DNA of 64,000 bases, taken from Streptomyces puniciscabiei (lineage in GTDB: Bacteria > Actinomycetota > Actinomycetes > Streptomycetales > Streptomycetaceae). Position 1 is the stretch's first letter. Each line of letters opens with the position of its first letter. Below are positions 49,069 through 57,846 of this stretch, piece after piece. The notes beneath the pieces were generated by a model. The model did no database searches and had not been told where the DNA came from. It saw only the letters and a list, made by a program, of their open reading frames with translations. The position numbers and the translations under genes were made by a program. The stretch spans positions 3,672,501 through 3,736,500 of the forward strand of contig NZ_VFNX01000001.1 of assembly GCF_006715785.1 (NCBI RefSeq), in the 5' to 3' direction.

Positions 49069-49975
49069 CGATGCAACCGTCCACACCGCACGACCGAGCA
49101 ACACCTGCGATCTGCGCCGCGAGCTGGCCAAACGGTACGGCCGCAGGCAGGCCGTCAGCGGGCTCGGCCTCACCGTGCAAGCCGGCCAGATCTGCGCCCC
49201 TGCTCGGCCCGAACGGGGCGGGCAAGACCTCCACGATGCGGATGCTGGTCGGCCTGTCGTCCCCTGACACCGGCAGCGCGCGCCTCCTGGGCGAGCCGGT
49301 CGGCCTGGGCGCGGACGTGCTGCGTCGCGTCGGCGTGCTCATCGACGGCCCGGCGTTCGTGCCGCACCTCACCGGCCGGGCCAACCTGCGGCTCCTGTGG
49401 TCGGCGACTGGGCGGGCATGGCCGCCCCCCGCTCTGGACGACGCCCTGGATCTCGCCGGGCTCGGCGAGGCGCTCGACCGCAAGGTCAAGGGCTATTCGA
49501 TGGGGATGAAGCAGCGGCTGATGCTGGCCCAGGCCCTGATGCGGAAGCCCGACGTGCTGATCCTGGACGAGCCGGCCAACGGACTGGACCCCGGCGAGGT
49601 CCGGGCCCTGCGCGAGTACCTGGGAGAGCTGGCCCGACGAGGGGCCGCCGTGCTCGTCTCCAGCCACCAGCTCGCCGAGGTGCAGCAACTGGCCACCCAC
49701 GTCGTCGTGATGAACCACGGCCGACTGATCGCCGCAGGACCGATGGACGAACTGCTCGGCGCCGCCGGCACCCACCGCCTCCAGGCCGACGACACCGAGC
49801 AGGCTGCCGCCGTACTGCGCCGACTGCCCGGCGTCGCGACGGTCACGACGCGTGGGGACGAGATCGTCGTCCCCCCCCCGGCGTGCACTCCCGCGACCTG
49901 GTACGCGCGCTGGTCACGGAGGGCATCGGCGTCACGTCTGCGCAGCAGGAGAGCAAGTCCCTGGAAGAAGCGTAG
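49065..49975 (+). pseudogene. ABC transporter ATP-binding protein gene with three apparent frameshifts
   Basis: The expected start (GTG 49065 or ATG 49071, after GGGGAAAGG) is in one frame; the first beta strands (CDLRRELAKRYGRRQAVSGL) are one frame away; the Walker A (LLGPNGAGKTS), signature (YSMGMKQRLMLAQ), Walker B (VLILDEPANGLDPGE) and H-loop (SSHQL) are back in the first frame; the C-terminus (GVHSRDLVRALVTEG ... ESKSLEEA, stop 49975) is again shifted, at the C-run 49871-49879. It belongs to the ABC-2 type exporter ATPases (CcmA-like). No permease gene follows. Confidence 0.82.
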
Positions 49976-50619
49976 ACAGGGATGACCGTGGGCACCCTGA
50001 AGCCGCTCTCGGTCGCCAGGCGCGCCAGTTGCCTGCCGATCCCCGCGTTGCGGACGACCCGTTCGGCCACATGGCGGGTGTAGGCACGCGTCAGGTCGCT
50101 GTCCGGATGGTCGACCGCCAGGGTTTCCCAGTCGGGCTCGCCCATGACGAGCCGCCCGCCCGGCCGCAGGACCCGGCGGATCTCACCGAGCGCGGCCAGG
50201 GGATCGGCGACATGCTGCAGGACCCGGTCGGTGCGGGCGCGGTCCGCGGTGTGGTCGGGCATCGGCAGGTCGCGGATGTCCGCGTGCCGGACGTCCACCA
50301 TGGCCTCACCAGCGGTGCGGGCCCGCGCGGCGTCCACCATGTTCCGGTCGTGGTCGACGCCTACGACCGCGCCGGCTGGGCCGACTGCCTGGGCGAGCGC
50401 CTCAAGGTCGGTACCGGGGCCGCAGCCGAGGGCGAGCACCCGGTGTCCGGCACGCAGGTCGAGTGCGTCGAGCATCCGCCGCTTGTAGGAGCGGCCGAGA
50501 TCGCTCGTGGCGAGCCGGTCGAGATAGCTGACGGGGTCGGCCTGTCCGTCTCGAATTCGGTCGGACGGTCTCCGCAGTGGTGGCGAGTCGACCGGCTCGG
50601 CACAAGGGCAGGCGAACAA
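49843..50619 (-). CDS. SAM-dependent methyltransferase, C-terminus truncated
   Basis: About 258 codons. Class I methyltransferase motifs are present: motif I VLALGCGPGTDLE, the acidic loop VVGVDHD, and LRPGGRLVMGEPDWE. The sequence up to about 49985 is normal (GFRVPTVIPV), but beyond it the frame runs through the complement of the ABC gene's 3' end and gives Ser/Arg-rich nonsense. The last domain helices are therefore missing, probably from the same rearrangement that removed the ABC permease. Confidence 0.75.
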   Translation of the reverse strand: MFACPCAEPVDSPPLRRPSDRIRDGQADPVSYLDRLATSDLGRSYKRRMLDALDLRAGHRVLALGCGPGTDLEALAQAVGPAGAVVGVDHDRNMVDAARARTAGEAMVDVRHADIRDLPMPDHTADRARTDRVLQHVADPLAALGEIRRVLRPGGRLVMGEPDWETLAVDHPDSDLTRAYTRHVAERVVRNAGIGRQLARLATESGFRVPTVIPVYASSRDLLSCCADVTPMPSVTSARTRSRECTPGGGRRSRPHAS

Positions 50620-50656
50620 GTCACACCCCGGAGCCGAGCATGTCGGAGAGAGGCAT

Positions 50657-51982
50657 TCATCCGCAGGCCGGTGCGTTGCCTTCGGAGCCGGTCCCGCGGA
50701 CTGGGACGAGGAGGGTGAACGTGGCCGGAGCCCTTCTGGTGAGGGAGAGCCGGCCGCCGATGGAGTGGGCCAGTTCGGAAGCGAGGGCGAGGCCGATGCC
50801 CGTCCCGTGGCCGCCGCCGGTGTGTCCGCGGTCGAACAGCTGCGCCGGCTCGCCCTCCGCGGCTCCCTCGTCGCTCACGTCGAAGGCGAGGGCGTCGTTC
50901 AGGTCCCGCACCACCAGTCGCACGGTTCCGCGTCCGTGCACCCGTGCATTGTCCAGCAGGACGCCGAGCACCTCCGACACGGGGCCGCTGGGGACCAGGA
51001 CATCGGCGGGTGCGTCATGTGTGCCGCACTCCAGGCGTCTGCCGTCGGCGGCGAACAGGCCGTGCCAGTGCTCCTGCGTCTCCTGAAGGAGGTGTGCCAC
51101 CGCGATGTCCCCGGCGGCCGGGCGGGGCCGGTCCGGGGAGCGGGACAGGCGCAGCACTTCCTCCACGGTGTGGTGGAGTCGATGGGCGGTGGCCAGTGCC
51201 TCGGTCAGCACGGGGCGCAGACGGGCGTCGTCGTCCTGGGCGAGACCCGATTCCAGGGCGAGTTGCAGGCCGGTGAGCGGAGTGCGCAACTGGTGCGAGG
51301 CGTTGGCGGCGAAATCCCGTTCCCGGCGAAGGAGTTCGGACAGGCTGTGCAGCATGGTGTTGTGCGTGCGGGCCACCTGGTCGATCTCGGCGATGTTGCT
51401 GGGGGCCGCCCGCGCATTCAGGTCCCCTTCGGCGACGGCCCGACAGTGGCGGGAGAGGTCCTCCAACGGGGCGGCCAGCGCCCGAGCCTGCCGACGGGCG
51501 ACCAGCACCGCGATGGTCAGCGCGACTACGGTCACGCTCAGTAGCACGGCCCACGCGGCCAGGACCCGGTCGCGTACGGCGTCAGCGGGGGAGGACGCGC
51601 GGACCACGCCGATCACCTGCTCGGCGTGGGAGACCGGTACAGCGGCGACCAGGTCGCCGCCCGACCGCCCCCGGACCACCTCTCCGCCAAAGGCACGGTG
51701 GACCGGCGCGTCCGCCGTCCGGGGGCCGCTGCCCGCACGTTTGGCCTGCTGCGGGTCGTACAGGCCCAGATGTCCCCCTGCCGGCGCCCTGGGCAGTTCC
51801 ACCGGATCACCGGTCGCATAGTCCGGGCTCACCCGTACGGCCGCGGCGAGGGCCGCGCGTTCCAGGGTGTCCCGCTGCCCGGCGTACAGGGAGGACCTGA
51901 TGGCCAGGGCCAGGGGGACGGCGAGCAGGACCACGGCGACCAACGCGGCGGTGAGGGCGACTCGCACCACGCGCTGTCTCAT
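50657..51982 (-). CDS. sensor histidine kinase
   Basis: 441 residues. N-terminal helix, extracytoplasmic domain of about 115 residues, second helix (AAWAVLLSVTVVALTIAVLV), HAMP, H-box ASHQLRTPLTGL with the phospho-His, and an HATPase domain with DNARVHGRG and GTGIGLALA. It is divergent from the lipoprotein/ABC/FtsX/response-regulator set and is the only kinase close to the response regulator at 56.9 kb, so it is its probable partner. Start ATG 51982. Confidence 0.92.
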   Translation of the reverse strand: MRQRVVRVALTAALVAVVLLAVPLALAIRSSLYAGQRDTLERAALAAAVRVSPDYATGDPVELPRAPAGGHLGLYDPQQAKRAGSGPRTADAPVHRAFGGEVVRGRSGGDLVAAVPVSHAEQVIGVVRASSPADAVRDRVLAAWAVLLSVTVVALTIAVLVARRQARALAAPLEDLSRHCRAVAEGDLNARAAPSNIAEIDQVARTHNTMLHSLSELLRRERDFAANASHQLRTPLTGLQLALESGLAQDDDARLRPVLTEALATAHRLHHTVEEVLRLSRSPDRPRPAAGDIAVAHLLQETQEHWHGLFAADGRRLECGTHDAPADVLVPSGPVSEVLGVLLDNARVHGRGTVRLVVRDLNDALAFDVSDEGAAEGEPAQLFDRGHTGGGHGTGIGLALASELAHSIGGRLSLTRRAPATFTLLVPVRGTGSEGNAPACG

Positions 51983-52135
51983 GCCCTCATCATGCGGCGG
52001 CTCGGCCGGGCGCGCGGGGCGAGGCGCACGCTTTTGCCGTCGTCTAACCCTCGGCGAGCGGGGCGTTAACCGGCCGCTTCCTAGCGTGGGTGCCATGACC
52101 GTCCGGTCCGGGGGATTCCTTGGAGGGCAGTGGTG

Positions 52136-52792
52136 ATGGCAGCACACGCACGGACGTCCGCGGCAGTCGGGCTGGTGCTCGTGGCGGCGGTGACCGCGGG
52201 CTGTTCCGGTTCCGGCTCGCACTCCGGTTCCGGTTCGACGACGTCATCACCGCCGGCTTCCTCGGCACGCGCCGGAAACGGGCAGAACAACCCGGCACCC
52301 GCTCCCACCGAGTCCAATCCGCCCGGCGACATCCCCGACAACCAGGTGTACGTCGCCTACCGGCCGACAGGCGGGTCCTTCACCGGTTTCACGGTGAAGG
52401 TGCCTGAGGGCTGGGCCCGTACCGAGCAGGGAGGCAGCACGGTGTTCACCGACAAGCTGAACACCGTGAGGATCACGGCCGTCTCGGCGTCCGCCGCGCC
52501 CACGGTCGACTCGGTCACCAAGACGGTTGTCCCCAAGCTGCGCTCCCAGGTGCCGAAGTTCGCCGCGCCGAAGGTGTCGGAGGTGTCCCGGCACGCCGGC
52601 CGTGTCGTCAGGCTGACCTATCAGGGCGACTCGGCGAAGGACCCGGTCACGGGCAAGGTGGTGCGCGACGGCTTCGAGCGGTATGCCTTCTACAAGTCGG
52701 GCCACGAGGTGGATCTGACCCTGTCGGGCCCGGTCAACGCCGACAACGTCGACCCGTGGCGGATCATCAGCGACTCCTTCGCCTGGCGGTGA
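52136..52792 (+). CDS. lipoprotein of the ABC export module
   Basis: 219 residues. The lipobox VTAGC follows a hydrophobic leader, then a Ser/Gly/Pro-rich spacer (SGSGSHSGSGSTTSS) and a globular domain of about 140 residues (FTVKVPEGWARTEQ, TDKLNTVRITAV, RIISDSFAWR). Ribosome site GGAGGG lies about 10 nt upstream; GTG starts at 52130 and 52133 are alternatives. It precedes the ATPase with GTGA-type overlap. It may sense or bind the exported substrate at the membrane surface. Confidence 0.87.
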   Translation: MAAHARTSAAVGLVLVAAVTAGCSGSGSHSGSGSTTSSPPASSARAGNGQNNPAPAPTESNPPGDIPDNQVYVAYRPTGGSFTGFTVKVPEGWARTEQGGSTVFTDKLNTVRITAVSASAAPTVDSVTKTVVPKLRSQVPKFAAPKVSEVSRHAGRVVRLTYQGDSAKDPVTGKVVRDGFERYAFYKSGHEVDLTLSGPVNADNVDPWRIISDSFAWR

Positions 52793-52797
52793 GCACG

Positions 52798-53520
52798 ATG
52801 GCGGCCGAGCCGGTGCTGGCTGCTCGTGAGCTGTACCGCTTCTACCGGGCCGGCGAGGAGGAGACGCTCGCGCTGCGCGGGGTGTCGCTGCGGGTCGGGC
52901 GGGGCGAGACGGTGGCGGTCGTGGGACCGTCGGGATCCGGCAAGTCGACCCTGCTGGCGTGCCTGGCCGGGCTCGACGAGCCCTCGGGCGGCGAGGTCCG
53001 CGTGGACGGGGTACGGATCAGCCACCGGCCCGAGACCGAGCGGGCCCGGCTGCGTGCCCGGCACATCGGCGTGCTGCTGCAGACCCGCAATCTCCTGCCA
53101 CATTTGAGCGTGCGGGACAACGTCCGCCTGCCGCAGCGCGCCGCGGCCCGCAAACCCGTCACCTCGGCCAGGGAGCTGCTCGCCCAGGTGGGCCTCGGCG
53201 AACGGACGCATGCGCTGCCCCGGCAGCTGTCCGGTGGCGAGCTGGCCCGGGCCGGGCTGGCCGTGGCGCTGGCCAACGCGCCCGCTGTCCTGCTGGCCGA
53301 CGAGCCGACCGGCGAACTCGACAGGGAGACCGAGCGGGTGGTCCTCACCATGCTGCGAGAGCGGGCCGCACAGGGGTGTGCGGTGCTGATCGTGACGCAC
53401 AGCGCGGAAGTCGTCCGGAGCGCGGACCGGGTGATCACGCTGGAGGACGGCAGGGCCACCGACGCCTCGGCCCCGACTGTCCGTCCCGCGTCGCAGGGGG
53501 TGCCCGATGCCACGGGATGA
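52798..53520 (+). CDS. ABC transporter ATPase 1 (MacB/LolD type)
   Basis: 240 residues. Walker A VVGPSGSGKSTLL, signature LSGGELARAGLAVAL (the usual Gln/Arg pattern is altered), Walker B VLLADEPTGELD and the H-loop THSAEVV are present. ATG 52798 is chosen; GTG 52789, overlapping the lipoprotein stop, is possible. It overlaps the second ATPase by 14 bp. It is likely to act with ATPase 2 and the FtsX-type permease. Confidence 0.92.
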   Translation: MAAEPVLAARELYRFYRAGEEETLALRGVSLRVGRGETVAVVGPSGSGKSTLLACLAGLDEPSGGEVRVDGVRISHRPETERARLRARHIGVLLQTRNLLPHLSVRDNVRLPQRAAARKPVTSARELLAQVGLGERTHALPRQLSGGELARAGLAVALANAPAVLLADEPTGELDRETERVVLTMLRERAAQGCAVLIVTHSAEVVRSADRVITLEDGRATDASAPTVRPASQGVPDATG

Positions 53521-54169
53521 AGTGCTCGTGACCTGTGCTGACGCGGCTCTCACCTTCGGCCGGGGCACCCAGGCGGTCGTGGCCGTACACGGCGCCAACC
53601 TCGAGATCGGGTCCGGCGATCGGCTCGCCGTCGTCGGCCCCTCCGGGTCGGGGAAGAGTTCACTGCTGCACCTGCTGGCCGGGCTCGAACAGCCCACCAG
53701 CGGCACGGTGCGGCGGGCCACCTTTCTGGGGCCGTACGACATCGGCCTGGTCTTCCAGGGCGACAGCCTGATCCCGGCCCTGAACGTGGTCGAGAACACC
53801 GCTCTCCCGCTGGTCCTCGCCGACCGCCCGGAAAGCGAGGCCCGGCAGGCCGCCCTCGCGGCGCTCACGCTGGTCGACGCGGCCGACCTGGCGGACCGGC
53901 TGCCCGAGGAGATCTCCGGTGGTCAGGCCCAGCGGGTGGCCGTCGCCCGGGTGCTGGCCCAGTCCCCGCGCCTGATCCTCGCCGACGAGCCCACCGGCCG
54001 CCTGGATCACGCCACCGGCGGCCGTGTCCTCGACGCCCTCCTCACCGCCGCCGACCACACCGGCGCGGCCCTCGTCGTCACCACTCACGATCCCGCCGTC
54101 GCCGCCCGGCTCACCACCCGGCGCGCCATGCGCGACGGCCGGCTGCTCGCACCCGAGGAGGTGCCATGA
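53507..54169 (+). CDS. ABC transporter ATPase 2 (MacB/LolD type)
   Basis: 220 residues. Walker A VVGPSGSGKSSLL, signature ISGGQAQRVAVAR, Walker B LILADEPTGRLD and TTHDP H-loop are intact. It starts inside the 3' end of ATPase 1 and ends 4 bp into the permease start (ATGA). Two separate ATPases feeding one permease suggests a heterodimeric ATPase pair. Confidence 0.93.
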   Translation: MPRDEVLVTCADAALTFGRGTQAVVAVHGANLEIGSGDRLAVVGPSGSGKSSLLHLLAGLEQPTSGTVRRATFLGPYDIGLVFQGDSLIPALNVVENTALPLVLADRPESEARQAALAALTLVDAADLADRLPEEISGGQAQRVAVARVLAQSPRLILADEPTGRLDHATGGRVLDALLTAADHTGAALVVTTHDPAVAARLTTRRAMRDGRLLAPEEVP

Positions 54170-56817
54170 TCGGCTCGTGGACGGTCGGCCTGGCCCGCCA
54201 CCGCACCGGGCGTCTGCTGGCCGCCCTGGCCGGCATCGCCCTCGCGGTCGCCCTCGTCGCCGCGCTGGGCTCCTTCCTCACGGCGTCGAAGGCGACCATG
54301 ACCCAGCGTGCCGTGCGCTCGGTCGCCGTCGACTGGCAGGTCCAGGTACAGCCTGGTGCCGACCCCGGCGCGGTGATGTCCCTGGTCCGCAAGGCGCCGG
54401 GAACCCGCGCCGCCCTGCCCGTCGGTTTCGCCCACACCACCGGCTTCACCGCGCGCGTCCAGGGCAGCACCCAGACCACCGGTCCCGGCATGGCCCTTGG
54501 CCTGCCCGACGGCTACCGCGCCCTCTTCCCCGACGCGATCCGCACTCTGTCCGGCTCCCCGAGCGGCGTCCTGCTGGCCCAGCAGACCGCCTCCAACCTG
54601 CACGCCGCCCCCGGCGACACCATCGGCGTCCAGTTCCCCGGCATCGGACTACGGCAGGTGAAGGTCGACGGCGTGATCGACCTGCCCCAGGCCGACTCCC
54701 TCTTCCAGACCGTCGGCGCACCCAGCCAGTCCCAGCCCACCGCACCCCCGGACAACGTCGTCCTGCTGCCCGCCGCCAGGTTCGCCGCACTGACCCGGGG
54801 AGCCTCTGCGGTCACCACCCAGATCCACGTCGCCCGCGACGACACCCGCCTGCCCTCCGACCCAGCCGCCGCCTTCACCGCGGTCACCCGCGCCGCCCAC
54901 AACCTGGAGGCCCGCTCGGCGGGCGCCGCACTGGTCGGGAACAACGTCGGCGCCGCCCTCGACTCCGCCCGCCAGGACGCCCTGTACGCCCAGATCCTCT
55001 TCCTCTTCCTCGGCGTCCCCGGCGCGGCCCTGGCCGCCGCCCTGACCGCCGCGGTCGCCTCCGCCGGCGGCGAGCGGCGCCGCCAGGAGCAGGGCCTGCT
55101 ACGGCTGCGCGGCCTGCGCCCCCGCCAGATCACCGCCCTCGCCGGGTTGGAAGCGGCGCTGATCGGTCTCGCCGGCGGTCTGGCCGGACTGGGCGTCGCC
55201 GCACTGACCGGCCGCCTCGCCTTCGGTGCCGCCTCCTTCGGAGCGGGCGCGGGCACCTGGGCCGCCTGGTACGGCACTGCATTCGTCCTCGGCGTCGCCG
55301 TCGCCGCGGGAGCCGTCCTCGTCCCGGCCCTGCGTGACCTTCACACGGTGACCGTCGCGGAAACCCGCAAGGAGTCCGGCTCCCGCGGCACCCGGAACCC
55401 TTGGTGGATGCGGTACGGCCTGGACTTCGCCCTCCTGATCGGCTCCTGGCTGGTCTTCCGCGCCTCATCCGGCAACCAGTACGCGTTGGTCCTCGCCCCG
55501 GAAGGCGTGCCCAGCATCTCCGTGTCGTACTGGGCCTTCCTCGGGCCTGCCCTGCTGTGGATCGGCGCCGCGCTGCTGCTGTGGCGACTCACCCTCCTCG
55601 CCCTCACCCACGGCCGTCCCGTCGTGGCCCGGCTGGCCCGCCCGCTGACCGCCACCCTCGCCGGCACCACCGCCGCCACCCTCTCCCGGCGCCGCCGCCC
55701 TCTGGCCCGCTCGGTCGTGCTGCTCGCCCTCGCTGTGTCCTTCGCGCTCTCCACCGCCGTCTTCAACGCCACATACCGCCAGCAGGCCGAGGTCGACGCC
55801 CGCCTGACCAACGGCGCCGACGTCACCGTCACCGAACCACCCGGTGCCCGTGTCCCACCCGGCGCCGGATCCGCCCTGAAGATCTCCGGCGTACGGCACG
55901 TCGAGCCCCTCCAGCACCGCTTCGCCTACGTCGGCTCCGATCTCCAGGACCTCTACGGCGTCCGCCCGGACACCATCGCCCGCGCCACCTCCCTCCAGGA
56001 CGCCTACTTCGCCGGCGGCACGGCCCGGCAACTCATGCGGCGCCTCGCCGAACGCCCCGACAACCTGCTGGTCAGCGTCGAGACCGTCAACGACTTCCAG
56101 CTCTCCCCCGGCGACACCGTCAACCTGCGCATCCAGGACGCCCGCACCAAGGCGCTGCGCACGGTCCCCTTCCACTACGCGGGCATCGCCAAGGAGTTCC
56201 CCACGGCACCGAAGGACAGCTTCTTCGTCGCCAACGCCTCCTACATCGCCAAGGCGACCGGCAGCGACGCGGTCGGCGCCTTCCTCCTCGACACCGGCGG
56301 CACCCACCAGAAGCAGATCGCCACGCGCCTGCGGTCGCGGCTCGGCACCAGCGCCACCGTCAGCGACCTCACCCAGACCCGCGGCACCGTCGGCACCAGC
56401 CTGACCTCCGTCGACCTGGCCGGACTCACCCGCATCGAGCTCGCCTTCGCGGTCCTGCTGGCCGCCGGAGCCGGGGGACTGGTCCTCGCCCTGGGGCTCG
56501 CCGAACGCCGCCGGACCTTCGCCATCGCCACCGTCCTCGGCGCACGCACGCGCCAGCTGCGCGGCATGGTCCTCACCGAGGCCCTCCTGCTGGCCGCAGG
56601 CGGCCTGGCCGGGGGTGCCGTCATCGGGTGGGCGCTGTCGGAGATGCTGGTCAAGGTACTCACCGGCGTGTTCGACCCGCCGCCCGCCGCCCTGGCGGTG
56701 CCCGGCGTCTACCTGACCCTGACCGGACTGGCCGCCTTGATCGCCGTACTGGCCGCAGCCCTGAACGGCATCCGCGGTGCCCGGCGCCCCGCGGTGGAGG
56801 AACTCCGCGACCTGTGA
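54166..56817 (+). CDS. FtsX-like/MacB-type ABC permease
   Basis: 883 residues with the duplicated FtsX-permease topology: a first helix (LLAALAGIALAVALVAALGSFL), a large extracytoplasmic domain, then three helices, a cytoplasmic linker, a second helix with large domain (AVFNATYRQQ ... VTVTEPPGARVPPG), and three C-terminal helices. It is about twice the length of MacB and matches the 800-900-residue actinobacterial exporters of peptides or lipids. Starts by overlap with ATPase 2. Confidence 0.92.
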   Translation: MIGSWTVGLARHRTGRLLAALAGIALAVALVAALGSFLTASKATMTQRAVRSVAVDWQVQVQPGADPGAVMSLVRKAPGTRAALPVGFAHTTGFTARVQGSTQTTGPGMALGLPDGYRALFPDAIRTLSGSPSGVLLAQQTASNLHAAPGDTIGVQFPGIGLRQVKVDGVIDLPQADSLFQTVGAPSQSQPTAPPDNVVLLPAARFAALTRGASAVTTQIHVARDDTRLPSDPAAAFTAVTRAAHNLEARSAGAALVGNNVGAALDSARQDALYAQILFLFLGVPGAALAAALTAAVASAGGERRRQEQGLLRLRGLRPRQITALAGLEAALIGLAGGLAGLGVAALTGRLAFGAASFGAGAGTWAAWYGTAFVLGVAVAAGAVLVPALRDLHTVTVAETRKESGSRGTRNPWWMRYGLDFALLIGSWLVFRASSGNQYALVLAPEGVPSISVSYWAFLGPALLWIGAALLLWRLTLLALTHGRPVVARLARPLTATLAGTTAATLSRRRRPLARSVVLLALAVSFALSTAVFNATYRQQAEVDARLTNGADVTVTEPPGARVPPGAGSALKISGVRHVEPLQHRFAYVGSDLQDLYGVRPDTIARATSLQDAYFAGGTARQLMRRLAERPDNLLVSVETVNDFQLSPGDTVNLRIQDARTKALRTVPFHYAGIAKEFPTAPKDSFFVANASYIAKATGSDAVGAFLLDTGGTHQKQIATRLRSRLGTSATVSDLTQTRGTVGTSLTSVDLAGLTRIELAFAVLLAAGAGGLVLALGLAERRRTFAIATVLGARTRQLRGMVLTEALLLAAGGLAGGAVIGWALSEMLVKVLTGVFDPPPAALAVPGVYLTLTGLAALIAVLAAALNGIRGARRPAVEELRDL

Positions 56818-56855
56818 GCCCTCCTGCAGGGCAGCGACCTGTCTACTCTGTTGCC

Positions 56856-57617
56856 ATGGGCACGCCTGCCGCACCGGACCGCAGCCGCCTGCACATCCTG
56901 GTCGTCGAGGACGACGACACCATCGGACGCCACCTGGAAACCGGCCTGCGCGTCAACGGCTACGCCCCCACCTGGAGCCGCACCGGCGCCTCGGCCCTGG
57001 CGGAGACGGACCGCACCGCCTACGACGCCGTTCTCCTGGACCTCGGCCTGCCCGACCTCGACGGACTGGACCTCGCCCGCACCCTGCGCGCCCGCCTCCC
57101 CGAGGTGCTGATCGTGATCCTCACCGCCCGTACCGACGACATCGACGTCATCGCCGGCCTGGACGCAGGTGCCGACGACTACCTGGTCAAACCCTTCAGC
57201 CTCACCGTCCTGCTGGCCCGCCTCCGCGCTCACCTGCGCCGCCAGACCCTCACGTCGCAGCCGCGGCCCCCACTACGGCTCGGCGACCTGGTCATCGACA
57301 CCACGGCACGCCGCTGCACCCTCCACGACACGGAGATCTCCATGCGGCCGAAGGAGTTCGACCTCCTCGCCCTGCTCGCCGAGAACCCCGGCACCGCCGT
57401 CTCGCGAGAAACGCTGATGGCACAGGTGTGGGACGAGAACTGGTTCGGCCCCACCAAGACCCTGGACGTCACCATGGCCGGCCTGCGCCGACGTCTCACC
57501 CAGGCCGCCGAGGAGTCCGGCCGCCCTTGCCGGTTGCCTCACATCGCCACGCTCCGGGGGCATGGCTACCGCCTCGAGCCCTGCGGCTGGAGCGATGGGG
57601 CCGGGACGAAGAGTTGA
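56856..57617 (+). CDS. OmpR-family response regulator
   Basis: 253 residues. Receiver with EDDD acid pocket, phospho-Asp in LLDLGLPDLDG, Thr in ILTARTDD and Lys in VKPFSL, followed by a winged-helix (RPKEFDLLALLAENPG, KTLDVTMAGLRRRL). It is 38 bp after the permease and in the same direction. The likely kinase lies 5 kb upstream on the other strand (50.7-52.0 kb). Confidence 0.93.
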   Translation: MGTPAAPDRSRLHILVVEDDDTIGRHLETGLRVNGYAPTWSRTGASALAETDRTAYDAVLLDLGLPDLDGLDLARTLRARLPEVLIVILTARTDDIDVIAGLDAGADDYLVKPFSLTVLLARLRAHLRRQTLTSQPRPPLRLGDLVIDTTARRCTLHDTEISMRPKEFDLLALLAENPGTAVSRETLMAQVWDENWFGPTKTLDVTMAGLRRRLTQAAEESGRPCRLPHIATLRGHGYRLEPCGWSDGAGTKS

Positions 57618-57760
57618 CCGGCCCGCGCCTGTTCGCGCAGTAGGGTCGGCACTCATTCGGCCGACGCCGTCCGGTCAGCGACCGCCCACGAGAGTCCGCG
57701 GACACGCCCGGGCTGCCGCAGGCGGCCCCGGCGGCATCGCGGTGTCCGCGGTTCGCCGGC

Positions 57761-57802
57761 GTGTGCCGAGGCGGCGCGGTTCTCCGCGCCGCCTCGGCAC
57801 AC
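57761..57802. terminator. bidirectional terminator, 19-bp perfect stem
   Basis: GTGTGCCGAGGCGGCGCGG (57761-57779) and its complement (57784-57802) around a TTCT loop, between the convergent response regulator and membrane-protein genes. Confidence 0.9.
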
Positions 57803-57846
57803 CGAGCCCGTCGGCCGGGTGGGCCGGGCGGGCGCCGTGCGGTCTG

